DNA of 64,000 bases from Trochalopteron elliotii (GCA_024734555.1 JANPWX010000038.1:3606758-3670757); one strand, 5' to 3'. Shown: positions 25,729-39,944, counted from the first letter of the stretch. Numbers and translations are program-made. The notes: generated by a model not told the origin, from the letters alone.

Positions 25729-28700
25729 GTGAGAGAAAGCTCAAGGATGGGTGGAGACTCTTCTGAGGCTTTGCTTAATCTTTCCCTGACCTTGGTATTA
25801 TATGGACATTTTGAGGAAATGGTAAATGGGTCGCTTTTGTTTCGGTGGCCAACCAGGAAACTGCTGAAACGATCCTTCATAATCTCTTCCTTCTATAAAA
25901 GAAAATTAAGAGATTATGTCTTCCTTCCTTTAATTAGTCAGTAATGATATTGAAACAAAGAAGAGGGCTAAATCTCTGCCACATCTTCTCTAGATGTTGT
26001 TATTCAGGAAATTCTTACTTCAGGGCAATGAGAAGTTTTCTTTGGTAAAGACTGAGTGAGGACTACCATAATCAATCTTATATTATGAGAGTAGTGATCT
26101 TAAATCCATTTGAACTAAGGAAAATACTATCCATTGAGGTTTTTTTGTTTATAGCTCTCAAAATTCTAAACCAATGATAAGACAGTTCAGCTCAGTCACC
26201 CACAGTTGTTGCCACCTTCTCCATGGATGTCTTTCATTTAAAGAACACTGTAATTGGGGTGTCTGTCAAGAATGATGGATCACAGGCAAACATTTTAAAA
26301 TGAAGGTAAAATTTTGGTGCATAGATAAGACAGAATGAAACTGTGTAGGGGATTTCAGGTACTGGCTGTCTTTCACAAGGTATTTCAAAATCTCTGCACA
26401 GGAGCTACCTTTTGGCTGCACTTCTGGTGCATTTCCCTGGCATTGCCATTAAAGCAGCTCTCTCCTCTATGTATTAGTTTTGTATATGTATCTGTGCATA
26501 TAGGTGTTTATTGAAAAATTAGTATAACTGTGTGATATGGATTCTAGAAAGTGGGGCATGCTTGTGAAAATGCCTTATGTTTACCTAGCAATGGTTAGTT
26601 AATGAGATGTGCAACAGTGGATCGATTTGCAGGTGATACTGTCAAGATTACTCAACCTTTACTTAATTTTCTTAGATGTAAGGACATGCAATCGCACAAA
26701 TACTCAGGATTTTTAATTGGAATGTTTTAGTATTAGCCATTTACATTTCTGACCTGTCTAGCAAAACACTTGTATTTGGCATGAATACTTTTTTGCCAGT
26801 TTGTTTCGGTTTGTTTTTTTTTTTTCACTCTGCTTTGAAGTTACCACCAGGCTAAATTGTACCTTTCATGTAAAATGAGTTAGCTGTAGCTGTTAATCTC
26901 TGCATATACCCAGAATTTCTAGTGTCCTCTCAACCAAAAAGCAACATTTGAAGCACTGCTAAAAGCTAAAGAAATTCTGAGAGTTTTCCTTTTACCACAA
27001 AGTTAGTTAATTTATTGCCAGCTAAAATCCATGTAGAATGGATGGTAGTACAAAATTTCTTAAATCCTGAAATTACTCAAAGAAGCAACAGCTGTAGTGA
27101 AGACAAAACCACCATTTTTATCCCTGTTTTAAGGTAGGTAGGATTAAGCACCATACTTACCATGAAGTGGTAGAGGAAGTAACATGTGATAACTGATAAA
27201 GTATGAGGAGCACATGATAAGCCTAGCAGACAAGTATAGCTAGGACAGACAGCTTGGGTCTTGGGTGAGGACAAAGAAAGAGGACAGACATCCGGGGTGA
27301 AAGGGAAGAGCCAGCACCTGGGTGTCTCCAGTATCAAAAGGTTAAGGTAAGAGTTTAAGGTAACCAGTAAACGTACATGTTATTTAGACTGAAATAAGAT
27401 ACTGTGATATTCAGTTTTAAAAAATGAAGTTATTTGGATTAGTTATTATGATGATAAAAGAGTCCCTTGAGCTGCTAGCATTCTTCTGTTCTTGAAACTT
27501 TGTTTTTGCAGAAGATCTGTCTGCAAAAGGGCAAACCCTTCATGAAACTCAGGTCCCAAAATCACTTAGCTCAACAGCTTTTGCCTTTTTTTTCTTTCTT
27601 TTTGTTTTTTTTAGTCCAGCATTTGCTTGATCTTTTCTTTTTAAATCTTATTTTGTAATAAGGAAAATTCATAGCAGTTCAGAATGCACTAATTTTTTAC
27701 CAAGTCACACATATATTTCACGTAAGATATGAGTGCTATTATTTCCATGAGGCTGAAAGTTTTAGATGGTCCCTGTTACCAACAGTGTGAAATACCTGAG
27801 TTATTGGTAAGACCAGGGTTCTCATACATGAGACTCTTCTGCTAACCTGCCAATAATAGAGTTCTGCCTAAGTAGGTCTTAGGTTCATCTCTGGCAATCT
27901 GAAAGAAAGGAACATGAATTGTTCAAGAAATGGGTTAAGTGATACATTGTTTATGTTCATGAAAAACTTTTCAGGCATAATAAGAGATGGTCTTTCTTAG
28001 CTTGAATGCAATTAAGTAAAGCAAGTCAGGTTACATTTGTAGGGAGCATCCTCAGACTGAGAGGGGCTGAATTGAATGAATAAGTACTCACTCTTTGCTC
28101 TCTATAGAAAATTAAAAAAAGAAAAAGCCCTTTCCAAATTATTTGCTTCATAATGTGTGTGCTGCTTTGAAATGTTAACTTTAATGCTTACCAAAGGTCA
28201 TTAGTGGAACAGTAATTTCTCTCACCTTTCTTTTGGTATCCTAGTTTAAATGCACAGACAAAAGAGGTTCAAAAAGCTGCACTGTGTTGTTACTTATTCC
28301 TCATATGGAACTACTTATGATGCAGATATTGTTAAATTTTATTATCTCAAAGGGAATTTAAAATTCTTAAAAAAATTAATAGAAACTTTGATATTTTTAT
28401 TAAAATCACTACAGACAAATATATTCTTTTTTCTGACAACTTATAAGCTCACAAAATTAATATTATTAATATTAATGTAAGCAAGTGTAGAAATGAGAAA
28501 AGTACAATGAGTTGAGTTCATTTTTACATTGCATCAAACATGTATCAGGCATTATGAGTTGTCTTTCTTACAGAAGTTCTGGACCAATCCTCAAATTTCA
28601 TTCAAACCTAGTTTTAGCTGAAAAATAAAATGTGGTGGTGTCCAAGTATATGAGGTAACTCTGTTTTATCTATAAGCCCTCTTTAGGTAGAAGGTGAGTT

Positions 28701-30322
28701 TTATAGAAAGAAAGAGTGGGCAAATTTGAAAAAGCAGAAAATTATCTGATTGTTCAGTATCTTGCACACTCTTCTTTATTGTTTTATAATCCTACAATAA
28801 TAAATAAAGAGTAATTATAAATGTGTACTATATACAAGAAAGTCTAAGCTCAGATAACTTGTCTAAATAGTTAAATGAAAGGCTCAGTATGGCCTGGTTT
28901 GGAAGCCTCTTATGCCACCTTTTTATTCACCTGGAGAATGTTTTAAATTAATCTTTTAGGAATGTTTTTTTGACAGGTTGACAGTTCATCTAAATGAAAT
29001 AGTTCAGAAGCCCTTGTTTACCACAGATTCAGAGCAGTTTAAGTCATGCCATAACTCAACAAAATAAACTAAATCAACTTTGACTTTAAAGCAACTCAAA
29101 GAATACTGTGCAGTAGTTTCATTTTAGTTCACTTCAATAAAGTCTTGGATTATTTAGCACCTCTCCTCTGGTGTATAAATTACTTAGCTCACTATCTCAT
29201 CTCTTAATTTGTCTTGAATTTGTCATATTCTTTTCCAGAGACAAATTGTTCTGTAGTGACTAGAAATGTGTTTCATTCATCTTTTATGGTAAAATATCAC
29301 TACAGTTGTTGAAGGAACCGTTGTATGTCTCCAAGAAAGTGAAGTTCTCAGTTACTTTGCCTCTTAGTCTAAAATAGCAACTTAATTTTGGCTTCTTGGC
29401 TCATAAAGAGTATAACAATTTAGGAAATTGGGGAAAAAAAGTCTCTCTGCCCGTGGCACAGGGGCTGGAACTAGATGATCTTCAGGTCTTTTCCAACACA
29501 AACCATTTTATAATTCTGTGAAAAGAATTCTGCTCACAGATGCTTAGAATGGCATTTAAAGATAGAAACAATGTGAACTGTTACTGTGCATACAAAATAA
29601 ATAACTCTGGGCCTCACACAGAGACATAGAAATAAATTCTGTCAACTCAATTACCCTCACTCTCTTCCTTTGAACTCTCTGGTGTAGTTCACTTCCTGAG
29701 GTAATGGAAGAAAATTTATGATTTCAAGCCTTACCAGTATGCATATCTATACTCAGATAACATGTGTGGATGGAAGATGCATTAAATTAAAAGATTAAAA
29801 TGAGACTATCTGTAAAGCTTGATGTTTACAGCAGATTTTATTTTTTCCAGTTTTAAATTTTCACAAGCACAAAACCATATCTAAAACACAGAAGTGGCCA
29901 TCATTTAAAGAAAGCTGCAGGGTCAAGCTACAATTGTAAAGTCAGCAAGGTTTCTAGCTTTTTTCATTTGTTGTTCAAGGATAACAAAAAATACTTTCAA
30001 GAAGCATTTTTATCAGCCAGGGCTTGGGTGTGTTCATGCATTTAACTGAAATGCAGCAGCATTCTTCTGTTCGGAATCACAGGATAGTCCTCAGGACAAG
30101 TAAGGCAATTGCATACATAAAGGAACAACAGTAGAAAAATATTTTATGTACTTTTTTTGCTGTCCTTGCATGTGATTTATTAGCTGGAACATGGAAGAAA
30201 GCCAGCACACATCACCAGTTTACACTCTGCAAGACGCCAGTTCAGGAACTTTTTGCAGTAATTAATCTAAAGCATAGAATTAAAAACTAATCTTCACTTT
30301 CTTGTTTCTGTTCTTATGGTAG
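25729..30322 (+). other. FHOD3: FHOD3 intron (4.6 kb)
   Basis: A phase-0 intron, GTGAGA to TGGTAG, very AT-rich. It holds one short CR1 3' end (about 29440-29521). No exon was recognised. Confidence 0.8.
29440..29521 (+). mobile_element. short CR1 LINE 3' end, sense
   Basis: It reads CTGCCCGTGGCACAGGGGCT, then GGAACTAGATGATCTTCAGG and TCTTTTCCAACACAAACC, ending AATTCTGTG. This matches the last 80 or so bases of avian CR1. The copy is severely 5'-truncated. Confidence 0.88.
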
Positions 30323-30442
30323 GAAGTTGCAGAACCACTGCTAGACCTGAAGGAGGGAATGGACCAACTGGAGCACAATAAAACTTTGGGATTTATCCTT
30401 TCTACTCTGCTAGCCATTGGGAACTTTCTGAATGGAACCAAC
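30323..30442 (+). CDS. FHOD3: FHOD3 exon: FH2, GNFLNG motif
   Basis: A 120-nt exon, 40 codons, phase 0 at both ends, between TGGTAG and GTAAGC. It reads [20 protein letters not shown] and then [30 protein letters not shown] is the most recognisable FH2 signature, equivalent to the GNYMN motif of diaphanous formins. The upstream intron contributes only a short pyrimidine stretch to the acceptor. The next intron is just 477 nt. Failure to remove it would give a stop at 30626. Confidence 0.96.
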
Positions 30443-30919
30443 GTAAGCCTGATGTCCCAGCATTTCCCTGGCAGCTTTTTCCTTCAAAAAAACAGAAGTC
30501 AAGACCATTGTGAAAATTGCAACCCACTATTTATTTTGTACCAGAAAAGTCATTTAGGGAATAGAATGTGCTTTTGTTGTGTGTTAGGGTGTTCTCTGTG
30601 GCGTGTTGTCTCATTCAGCATAATCTGAAGGGAATGTGAAGCTAAGCAGTGTAACTCCCTTAAGTGTAGTGTTGATGTTTTGCATTCAAAGTGTGAGAAC
30701 TGTGTTGTGGGTTATTTCACTGCAGATGGACTGATTTTAGGCCTAGTCTTCAGCCAGTTAAAAATTAATAAAAGCAATAAGTTTCCTCTCCTGTAGGATT
30801 CTTCTTTTCTTCTTCTTTCCCCTCTGCTCCTTATTGGTCATCATTTTTGTCTACTACTCTGCGTGGGAAGGAGTAAGAATTTTATTTTTAATTTCTTACT
30901 TTTTTTTTTTCCTTCACAG
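30443..30919 (+). other. FHOD3: FHOD3 intron (477 nt)
   Basis: The shortest intron in the window, GTAAGC to TTCACAG, with a long T-rich tract before the acceptor. It contains no recognisable feature. Reading through from the preceding exon stays open for about 60 codons before a stop. Confidence 0.85.
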
Positions 30920-31081
30920 GCCAAAGCTTTTGAGTTGAGCTACCTCGAGAAGGTTCCAGAAGTCAAGGACACAGTGCACAAACAGTCCCTCCTGCACCAC
31001 GTCTGCACTATGGTGGTAGAAAAGTTCCCAGACAGCACTGATCTTTATTCAGAGATCGGGGCCATCACTAGGTCAGCCAAG
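30920..31081 (+). CDS. FHOD3: FHOD3 exon: FH2, ELSYLEKV region
   Basis: A 162-nt exon, 54 codons, phase 0 at both ends, between TTCACAG and GTATGT. It reads [36 protein letters not shown], then [18 protein letters not shown]. The [15 protein letters not shown] block directly follows the GNFLNGTN motif in the family and packs in the FH2 core, close to the conserved lysine used in actin binding. All family landmarks are present and there is no truncation. Confidence 0.96.
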
Positions 31082-31574
31082 GTATGTCCAGTAGGTAAAT
31101 ACATTTTGTATTTACATGAATGCCATGTGTTTACATTATACATACATTTTTATAACACCTCTTTGAAGTGAGATATTTAAGATTTTATTCTGTTCTTTGA
31201 TTTTTTGATCCCCCTGGTTGCAGCACTGTTTATGAATGAACGTTCACTATGTCATTTGCACTGAATTTCAAAGATGCCAGTACTTCCTCTTCTGAACTTT
31301 ATTTGTGTCTGTCACAATGTTCCCTTGTCAGTGTTCCTTGTTCCTCTTAGGCAGCCATTGGTTATGACAGCCATTTTAATGTATATAACTAATAGGAACT
31401 GTTTTCAGGTTAAAACTTTATTTGGCCAGTATCTTCAAATATATTTATTCTGTGGTTTGGGGGAATCTCTTTTTTAAGGCAGATGCCTGATTGTATTTTA
31501 AATCCAATGGAAGGAATTAATTTTTTACTAGTAAAATTATTTCCAGAATTAAAGACTCCTTGAAATACTTGGTT

Positions 31575-31790
31575 TAACTCACAGAACTGCTGGGGCTGGG
31601 CAGGACCTCAGTATATTAGTCCAAGCCCCTGCTAAAGCAGGTTCACCTAGAGCAGGTTGCAGAAGAAAAGTCCAGGAGGGTTTTGAGCATCTCCAGAGGA
31701 GGGAGCTACACAGCCTCTCTGGGCAGCCTGTTCCAGTACTCTGTCATCATTGAAGTAAAGTTTCCTACATTTTAGTACTACTCCTCTTCT
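31575..31790 (-). mobile_element. CR1 LINE 3' fragment, antisense
   Basis: Read on the plus strand it contains CCCCTGCTAAAGCAGGTTCA, CCTAGAGCAGGTTGCA, GGAGGGTTTTGAGCATCTCC, CACAGCCTCTCTGGGCAGCC and TGTTCCAGTACTCTGTCA, the reverse complement of a typical CR1 3' region. The element therefore points left. Boundaries are approximate. Confidence 0.9.
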
Positions 31791-32576
31791 GTCCTCCTTC
31801 TGAAAATAATCTTCATGGTTAGGAGTTAGGGAGCATAAATAGAAGTAAAGGAAAATTGTGGCAGCACCTCTTGTCAAAAATGGTAATTCCCTGGTTAATG
31901 CATGGGTCTGGTCAATGGCTTGATGGAGATTATTTACTGATGTGAGCAGGCATGATAGGAACACTGTAAACTCATTCTTGAATCTTTCAGAGTGTGATAT
32001 TTCATGAATAACCCTTAAAAATAGTACATTGCTTGATTAATGGGGTAAACATGGGAGATAGCAAACATAAAAATTCTCTTTAGGAGTCATGTCTCATGGA
32101 AATAGCAATAATTACAGCAGATAATTATAGTGCCCATCTAGTCCAGTGTCTTGATTCAGACTGTAGCCAATACCAGCTGCTTGACAGAAGAGCACAAGAA
32201 GTTTCTAAGGGGATGAAAGATTTCTCTTAGAAAAATGTTATTTCATGAGCCATAATTCTCATTACGTGCATCAAATAGAGGAATGATTCCTTTTCCAAAG
32301 GCCACTTTATTTGGACGTTGTGAGAGGAGCTGGAAAATGTAGGGGCAAACAACTGTTTCCCCTTACAACCCAGGACATCTGTATAATGCAACATTTTTTT
32401 CTTTTAAACTGCAAAAATGAAATCTTATTTTGGCACCTATTGCAGTTCTTGCAACAATGAATTCATAATCTATTTTTTTCTGCTGTTCAACTTGCCACTT
32501 TCAGGATTTATTATCTGAATATATTGAACAGTCAAAATATTTCTTCTCTCTAATTAACAGAATAATTTATGTTGGA

Positions 32577-32690
32577 AAGTATCTCTGAAGGTCATATGAT
32601 CCATCACCATTTTCAGTGCAAGACCAAATTAAACTAGGCTGCTCAGATCCTTGTCTAAGTCTTGAATGATCCTTTTATATCTTTTCCTCA
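32577..32690 (-). mobile_element. degraded CR1 fragment, antisense
   Basis: GGAAAGTATCTCTGAAGGTC, then CTAGGCTGCTCAGATCCTTG and AAGTCTTGAATGAT follow the order of the CR1 3' region on the minus strand, with many substitutions. It is older than the copy at 31575-31790. Boundaries are approximate. Confidence 0.6.
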
Positions 32691-34959
32691 TGAGACCATT
32701 TCCACACTTTTCCTCCATCTTACTTTTCTAGAATGTGTTAAACAATAGTAAATACAGTATTCCAGCCTCTACTTATCAATGTCATATCTTACTCTGTTTG
32801 TCGCTTCTCCTGCCTTTTGTTAGATGTTCTGAGGTTTTCTCTGTGTTCTTTGACTGCTGCTACCCTCTGGACATGTGTTGTCCTGGGGCAGTTCCCAAGG
32901 ACATCCCGGCTGAGCTGACAGAGCACTCAGAACTCTTAATGGAGTTGGATGCTGCCGTGCACGGTGCACTTCATTGCAGTCTACAGCAGTGACCATGATC
33001 TGCTAAAGAAGATTTACTGCTTATCTCTCAAACCCCTAATGATCTTCAGCCAGGACTAATCTGAATAATTTCCTGCCATCTGTAGATTTTACCCTCTGGA
33101 TGTGCTTTCTCGTTTCCAGATAATCTTGAAAGACAAAGTACAAACCCTGAGACGCCTGCTGTTAGCCTTGTCAGCAAATGAGAATCAATGTGTATTCCTT
33201 CTTTTCTTTTGCCTTCCTAACCTCACAATTCATAGGTGGCCTCCCATGGCTCTTGAAAAGATTTTGAAATTTAATTTTCTTTACTTACTCTTATCTATTC
33301 CCTATTTTATAAACATTCAGAATATAGTGGTTATTTTTATGTATTAAGTTTCCTATCACTCATCCTTTCAGCCATGTTACCAGATATGGTAATAAAACCT
33401 GGACCTCTGCATCAACTTTGCTGCTTTTCTAGAAATAGGCAAAACTTTTGCTATCCTCTGATTCTCTAAGTTACCAAGTACAGTTTCATACATATTCATA
33501 CTCATTGAGCCAGAGGCTCAATTTCTTTATTTTAATTGATGTCAGAATGACTGTATTCTACTTGTTTACTGTTTCATGAGATATCATCTCTCTCCAACAT
33601 GTGTTTCTGTTAGTAAGGTTTCAAACCTTGCTATTAGTTCATGTCTATTAAAAATACAATACAGAAAAAGGAAAAAAAGGAAAGGAGGACCAGAGTACGT
33701 TTTTCCCCAACATCCTCTCTGGTGAAGGTGGATGAAGAGAAGTCATGTTGCTTCCCTTCTCTAATTTTTGTCTTCCTCAGCTTCTTTCATCCCCCATGAT
33801 CCAGGACCTCCTACATATTTTCTCTTTTTTTATACCATAAAGGAATTTGGGGCTTTTGTTTTATATCTTTAGATATTTTCTCTTTAGATTCCATCTCTTT
33901 TCTCCTGGTTTTCCTCTCGTAGAGCCTATGGTTAGGCTCTGGTGTATTGCCTTCAGTGACTTTGGTTTCTCATGTTTGGAAGATTTTAACTTTCTCCTAT
34001 GTTTTTATTTTCAATTTGAGTGATTCTTACTTTCTTAACATTTAGGTATATTGGTTTCTCATTTCCTGCTTCTTCTCTTTGCTAAGAAGTTATTTCCCTT
34101 TTTTCTTAGATTGGGATCAAGTTAATCACTTAAAAGAAAAATTACTACAAAAGAGAAAAGCCTTTGTTTTCCAAAATTCTCACCACCATGTATGGTGTTT
34201 TCTCGGGTGGATCTTCTATTTTTCAGTCATAGAAAGTGGAAGGAGGCTTAACCTACTGCTGTCACTTAAAAAAAAATTGGGTCTAAGAGCGTGCAAAATT
34301 GAGCACAGTCTTTCAGCCTGTGGTTTGCTGATCCAGTGGCCCTGCCCAAAGTGGACAAAAATCTAAAAAGGCCAGACAAAATCACATTAAGAGAAATTAC
34401 AGCCTTAACCTTCCCCGTGTCGCCCAAGGTCTCCCTCCTTGGGATGTTCCTGCATGTGTTAAACCACTGATGGATTACTGTAACAAGCTCTATTCCCACT
34501 TGATCATAGCTGCCACAAATCAAAGAGTTAGGATGTGGAAGCCATCCAAGCTGCGCTCTTCAAGGGAATGTTCACAGACAAGGCTAAATCTTGGTTTAGG
34601 AAAGCTGACAGGAAAGGAGAACTAATATTTCACTGTGGATTAGGCTGTATTTTGAGCTCCATTTTCCCTACAAACATCTTTCAGAAACCACAAAGGCTAA
34701 ACAATTTCCGTCCTGTAGATAAACAGAGATGCCCCTTCCCCTGAAATGCGCATCATATGAGAATTTCCTGAGCATTAGTTCATAAAAAAACCCCCAAAAA
34801 CCTAGAGAAAACAGGCTGCCCCACCAAAAAGGAGCTAGAAAGACCAGAAACAAAATGGTATAGTTCTTGCAAAACTTGTGGCTTTTTTACTGGAGGACTG
34901 CATTCATAGATGGCACCAAAAAAAAACAGACACTAGTGAAAAAATTAGAGAAAAAATAG

Positions 34960-35021
34960 AATTCTAGATAAATAAAAACCATTCTATACCATTCTATAAA
35001 AACAATTCTAGATAAATAAAC
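34960..35021. repeat. direct duplication of ATTCTAGATAAATAAA
   Basis: ATTCTAGATAAATAAA occurs at about 34961 and again at about 35006, with two copies of ACCATTCTATA between them. It is a small local duplication in AT-rich intron. Confidence 0.75.
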
Positions 35022-35125
35022 CCATTTAAAAAGTCATACACAGCACTGATTATTTATTATCACATGATTAAAATCGCTTGCTCTTTTTATTTTCTTGATA
35101 TTTTAAGTTGTTTTTTCACTGAAGT

Positions 35126-35168
35126 TGTACCAGAAGTGATGTACCAGAACTGATGTACCTGATACTGA
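35126..35168. repeat. 14-15 bp tandem repeat, three copies
   Basis: TGTACCAGAAGTGA, TGTACCAGAACTGA and TGTACCTGATACTGA follow each other head to tail. Copies one and two differ at one position and the third carries an extra base. It is a mini-satellite seed with no known role. Confidence 0.8.
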
Positions 35169-36322
35169 AGCAGACCCTCCGATTCCTGCAGTTAAGCTCA
35201 AGTTTTGTTCCTAGAAATTTCCTTAAGAAGCGGTTGCCTCAGCCCCAATATCTTCTCTGTTAGTGAATAAAGATGTGTACTTATTAAAAACGTTCATCTT
35301 CTTTCTCTAACCCATAAATATTTTCCCTGGGCATCTGAAAGCTGGCCAACTCCATAGAGTAAACTATAATTGTCATTTTCTTCCCCTGATTTTACTTACA
35401 AGATGTCAAACTTCTGTCTGGTTTTTAACCCCTGCAGCAAGACACTTGGGCACAGGACACTCACAGCTACTAGGCAGTGGAGAAGCAGGCAGCTTTTAAA
35501 AGTAAGAAATAGGAAATGTTAGCAACACAAGAGGGGGCAAGGATTGCTGATAGGAAAGAACTTTGGATGAGCCTAAGTCATACACAGAGGAGAAGGAAGC
35601 CTGCAGCTGCCTGCCCTCTGAAGACCTTAGCAGGGAGGCATGAGGAGAAAGGAGCTGGCTGGAATAGAAGAGACATTTGACATGCTATAGCTTCTGCCTG
35701 ACACATTGGAAAGCAGAGACTGGATTAAAAAATAATAAAAAAGGTAGGGAAAATCATGCTGCCTCCTGTACTCTTTCAGTGGGGTTTCTTGTGTCTCTCT
35801 TGACAGAAAGTATTTGTGTGCAGGTATCATTCAAGTGTGTTTTCCCTACATTATTTCAAACAAAAATAAATTCCAAAAGTCAAATTATTTTCCATGGAAA
35901 AAAAGTCCAGGAATGCAAGGTTTCTTGCAGTCATTCCTTGTGGTGCCAGCAGCTGCCCCAGATCCTGGCATGGGCTAGCAGGAGCAGAGGTGAAAGCAGA
36001 GAAGGGAAAGGCAGATCCTGTTGGCTGTAGCGCATACTGGGGCAAGGGGGAAGGAGCTTCCATGGCAAATGAGACCTTGAAGTTGTATCTCAAAGAGAGC
36101 AGATGAAGTTCAGCACATGTGCCTGGCAGCACTGTGGTATTTCAATAATATTCCAGGTGAAATGACTGCAGGAATTGTTGCAGGTGACATAACACCATCT
36201 GAAGGCACCTATGTCACTGTGTGGTATGGCACCGCTTTGTCCTAGATTGTGGGAACTGCCATGCAGCATCTGCAAAAAGATCCCATGTAGTTAGGATATT
36301 GTTTAATGAAGTAAAATGCAGT

Positions 36323-36358
36323 AGAGATGTGTATGTAACTAGAGATGTGTATGTAACT
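36323..36358. repeat. perfect 18-bp tandem duplication
   Basis: AGAGATGTGTATGTAACT is present twice in direct succession with no difference, which suggests a recent slippage or duplication event. Confidence 0.9.
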
Positions 36359-39300
36359 GGGCAGAATCATCTGGTCATACCTCAATAAGCACCTCTGCCA
36401 TTTCTGTCCTTTAATTTTTCATTAGTGGGTTGATTCAGGTGTTCTCATTTCCAAAATTATGTTTGCAGGATGCCACCTCTTACCCTAGAATTAGAAATGT
36501 CTGGGCAGAACCTTCTTTATATATTGCTTGCTTTAGAGAGCTGGCACCTATCTCACCTAAAATGCATGACCACAGTGTGCAAGTCAGACTAACAAGGGTC
36601 TTGGGATAATTCTTGTGATGCTTGGTGAAGGAAGCCAGTCTGGAAATATTAGAAGAGACAGAGTTTTGAACATATGCCATAGAAGGTCGCTGCTCTCAGA
36701 TGACAGTGTGTTTGCACGAAGCAATTCTCAGAATTTCCTTTGGCACTGAACCAACTCAGGAAAAGAGGAAGATTTCATGTTCCCTGCCAGAATGCATCCC
36801 TGTAATAATGTGAGAATGAACGGTCTGACCCTAAATTATAAACAGCTCAGACTAGACTGTGGTCTGCTGCAGAAACTATCTTGAACTTTGAAAAGAGAAA
36901 GCTTGTGTGTAGTTATGTATATCTTCCTATGAGGTACAATAAAATAGTTGTCATTTTATTGTGCATATAAGGCAACATGTCATTGTGAAAGCATCAATCT
37001 TCCCTTAAATGCACTTTGTGACTAAGATAAAAATGCAGAGATGCAGGTCTTCCTTAGAAAATAACTGGATTTTATATGTTCACCACTAAATGAAACAAGC
37101 TATAGCAATAAACAATAGAGTATCAAACAATAGAAATCTTTTACAAGCATGCTGAGGCTATGCAGTAAGTTATTCACTGGCCTTCAGAACACACTTTGGA
37201 TACAGTGATCTTGAAAAGAAGTGCTTCATCAGTTTCCATTCATTTACTTGTTTGGAGGTTTTTTGCTTCAATCCAGTTGTGACATCTTTGACCCTGTTGA
37301 AGAGCTGAATGTTAACACAGGAGGCAGGAAATGTGAGTGTACTTAGGTGCAGCATCTTTGACTTTAGGATGGCTTTGTGCTTGCAGCAGTGGGGGAGCTT
37401 AGCCCAAAGACTAGAGGAGATTTAGCTGGAAGAGGAAACCTGTTTGTAAAGCACATTCCAGCTAAGGGAAAGCTGAAGAAAAATGACCTCTTATCTCAGA
37501 GTGGCTGCCGTTGTTTGCGGTGCACGGCAGTGCATACCTAGAGTTGTATATGCTGCCCTGGGGAATATATAGTGAAAGGCACGTTGGGTTTGAGCTACTG
37601 CATTTAATTCCCAACATTACCTCAAAGCAGCCATTCCTCTCTCTCTCCCAGCAAATAATAAAGTGTGCAATTCCCGTGTTGCCATGAGGTATTTGTGGCC
37701 ACACAGAGAATAACGTCCCAACCCAAAGATCAGAAAGGCTCCCTGATCCATGTCCTGCCTGAATGGAGCATGGTCTAGTATTTCATGAATGAGAAAGTTT
37801 TAAACTTTTATACATGGCATGTGATATTGGATAGAGTTGAACTTGAAAAAAGAGGCCTTGTAAGGACCGATGTTCAGGGAACCAGAATGAACAGGGAAGT
37901 AAATGCTGAGCTGTTTGATGGTGGTGGCAGCTTTTGAGTCAGGGGAAAACCAGTGAGAACAGAAGCTGTTTGGGCAGTAGGTGTGTCATGAGGTATTGCA
38001 TTCTCAGCCCAGTGGAATGAGAAACTTGGTAGAATTACTTTTATTTTTGTAGTTTATAGCAAAGTCATCTGCTTCTATGGTAGCAAGCAGTAAATAGTGA
38101 TACAAAAAGTGATTAAAGTGAGTGCTGTTTCTGGCATGTGGTTGGAAGGTTTTATTCTTTTGTCTGAGTCATTTGTGCAAAATATGGTGGTGTGTTAAAT
38201 TGAAAAACAGAGTTTTAATTCTAAAGTTGCCCATTAGTGAGTTTAGGGCAGTGGTTTGCTGAGGCTGACACTGCAGGGCTTTTGTCACATAAACTTGTCT
38301 TTACATCCTATTTGCGTATACTGTCTGTGGCTACTCCCCTCTGATCAAACAGTGTTTACTAAGGCACTTCTCAAAAGATGAACAGTGGGTCTAGCAAGAG
38401 ATTTCACAGATACCGATAGTTCTGATGTTTTTTAGCTGGTATGATTGTGAATGGCGAGGAACCTGGCCAGAGAAAAGAGAAACATATCAAATATAGCCCA
38501 GAAGCATTTAGAAAGTTGCTTTTTCTAAATTGGTTTATAAATTAAAACAAACATTTCATAGTGTTTGAAAGAAAGGACATTCCTATTTTGCATAACAGCC
38601 TGAGACCACTCACTCTTTTTCCTGCAGAAAAGAACATGTATTAATTTTAAAAAAATTGGCAGAAGGTAACTATGCAGGGCCAGCAAGCTGCTGTGTTTTG
38701 CACATATATGTGTACTGAGGAGCAAAAAGAATATATGTTTCCACCTTCCTCCAAATCCTTGGGCCAGGTACAACATCTGCACACTGTTGTCCAGCAAGAC
38801 AGCTGTAATGACTATTTCAGATTACTGCTTCCTTTTGTTCAGCAGAGCATAGTTGTAAAATAATGCCACAGCATTTCTTGTCTCAGTGCCTCCTGTGCTG
38901 AGCTTTCCTGGAGCCACAATTCACCTGAATTCCTTCTTAGTCCCAGCATGACCATCCAGCTGCAGGCAAGAATTGGTGTATCTTTCCTGTCAAGAAGGAA
39001 AGAACAAAAAAGAGGAATCATGTTTTTCTACTATTATACTTCATTAATTCCTTTAGTAAAGTGTTGGAAATAAGCACATAAATCAGAAGGCGCAATCCAT
39101 GGTCCCTTGACAATGCTGTGTGTGAACTGGTAAAGAGGTAGTATGGTATTATAAATGCCTTTTTATGTTTTCTTTATGCATAATATATTGAATAATTGTC
39201 ATCGTTACTCCACACAAGTTTTTGTTCGCCTTATCATATAGACACATGACTGGGGATCTCTTGTAGTTGGGATTTCTCATCACTCTTACTGTTATATTTG

Positions 39301-39944
39301 TATATAGCACCCTAAGCAGAACCACAGACCTGGAGCAGACTGAAATGTAATGGATTCTGTGTCACACACAAACTTAGCACTGGTGAAATTGCATTTCATA
39401 AAGTATCAGACGGGGTACCTGATTGAATCCAAGAAAAACTGGAACTTTAATATTTCACATGAGGATGTTTTTCTGCAAGTATATGCCTCTCTGTTCACAA
39501 GCAAGTGACCAAACACTAGAGAGCCAGCAGACAGAGATTTCATGAAGGTTTGGCACATTCTTCCAGGCGCTGTACAGTTTGCCTTTAGGAATACACAGGT
39601 ACATTATCCTGTTTTGGAGTTCCTAGTTTACTCCTTCCAGAAGTTTACAACTTCTGCTCAAGCACACCTGTGCTCCACAGAGGTTTGTTCCAGGAGAGTT
39701 CAGGTGGCATTCTTACTGCAGTCTCCTTAGGACTTCCACAGAGGACTGAATTTATGTCTGTGCTCAAAAAACTCATAAGTGTCCCTTAGCCCAACCTGCT
39801 AGCCCCTGTCCCTGCTGGAACTTCCCACTCTTGTGAATGTGCTGACTGTTGGCAGGCTTCAAAGGGCCAGGAATTTGCCACATTCCCCCAGATTTGTTGT
39901 TCTCCAAAGATGATCCTTGAACCCCTACAGGCCTGAACCTCAGA

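Noticed and set aside
39770..39900. Possible CR1 or other retroposon fragment
   Set aside because: Some wording, such as CCCAACCTGCTAGCCCCTGT, is suggestive, but I could not follow a CR1 order through it.
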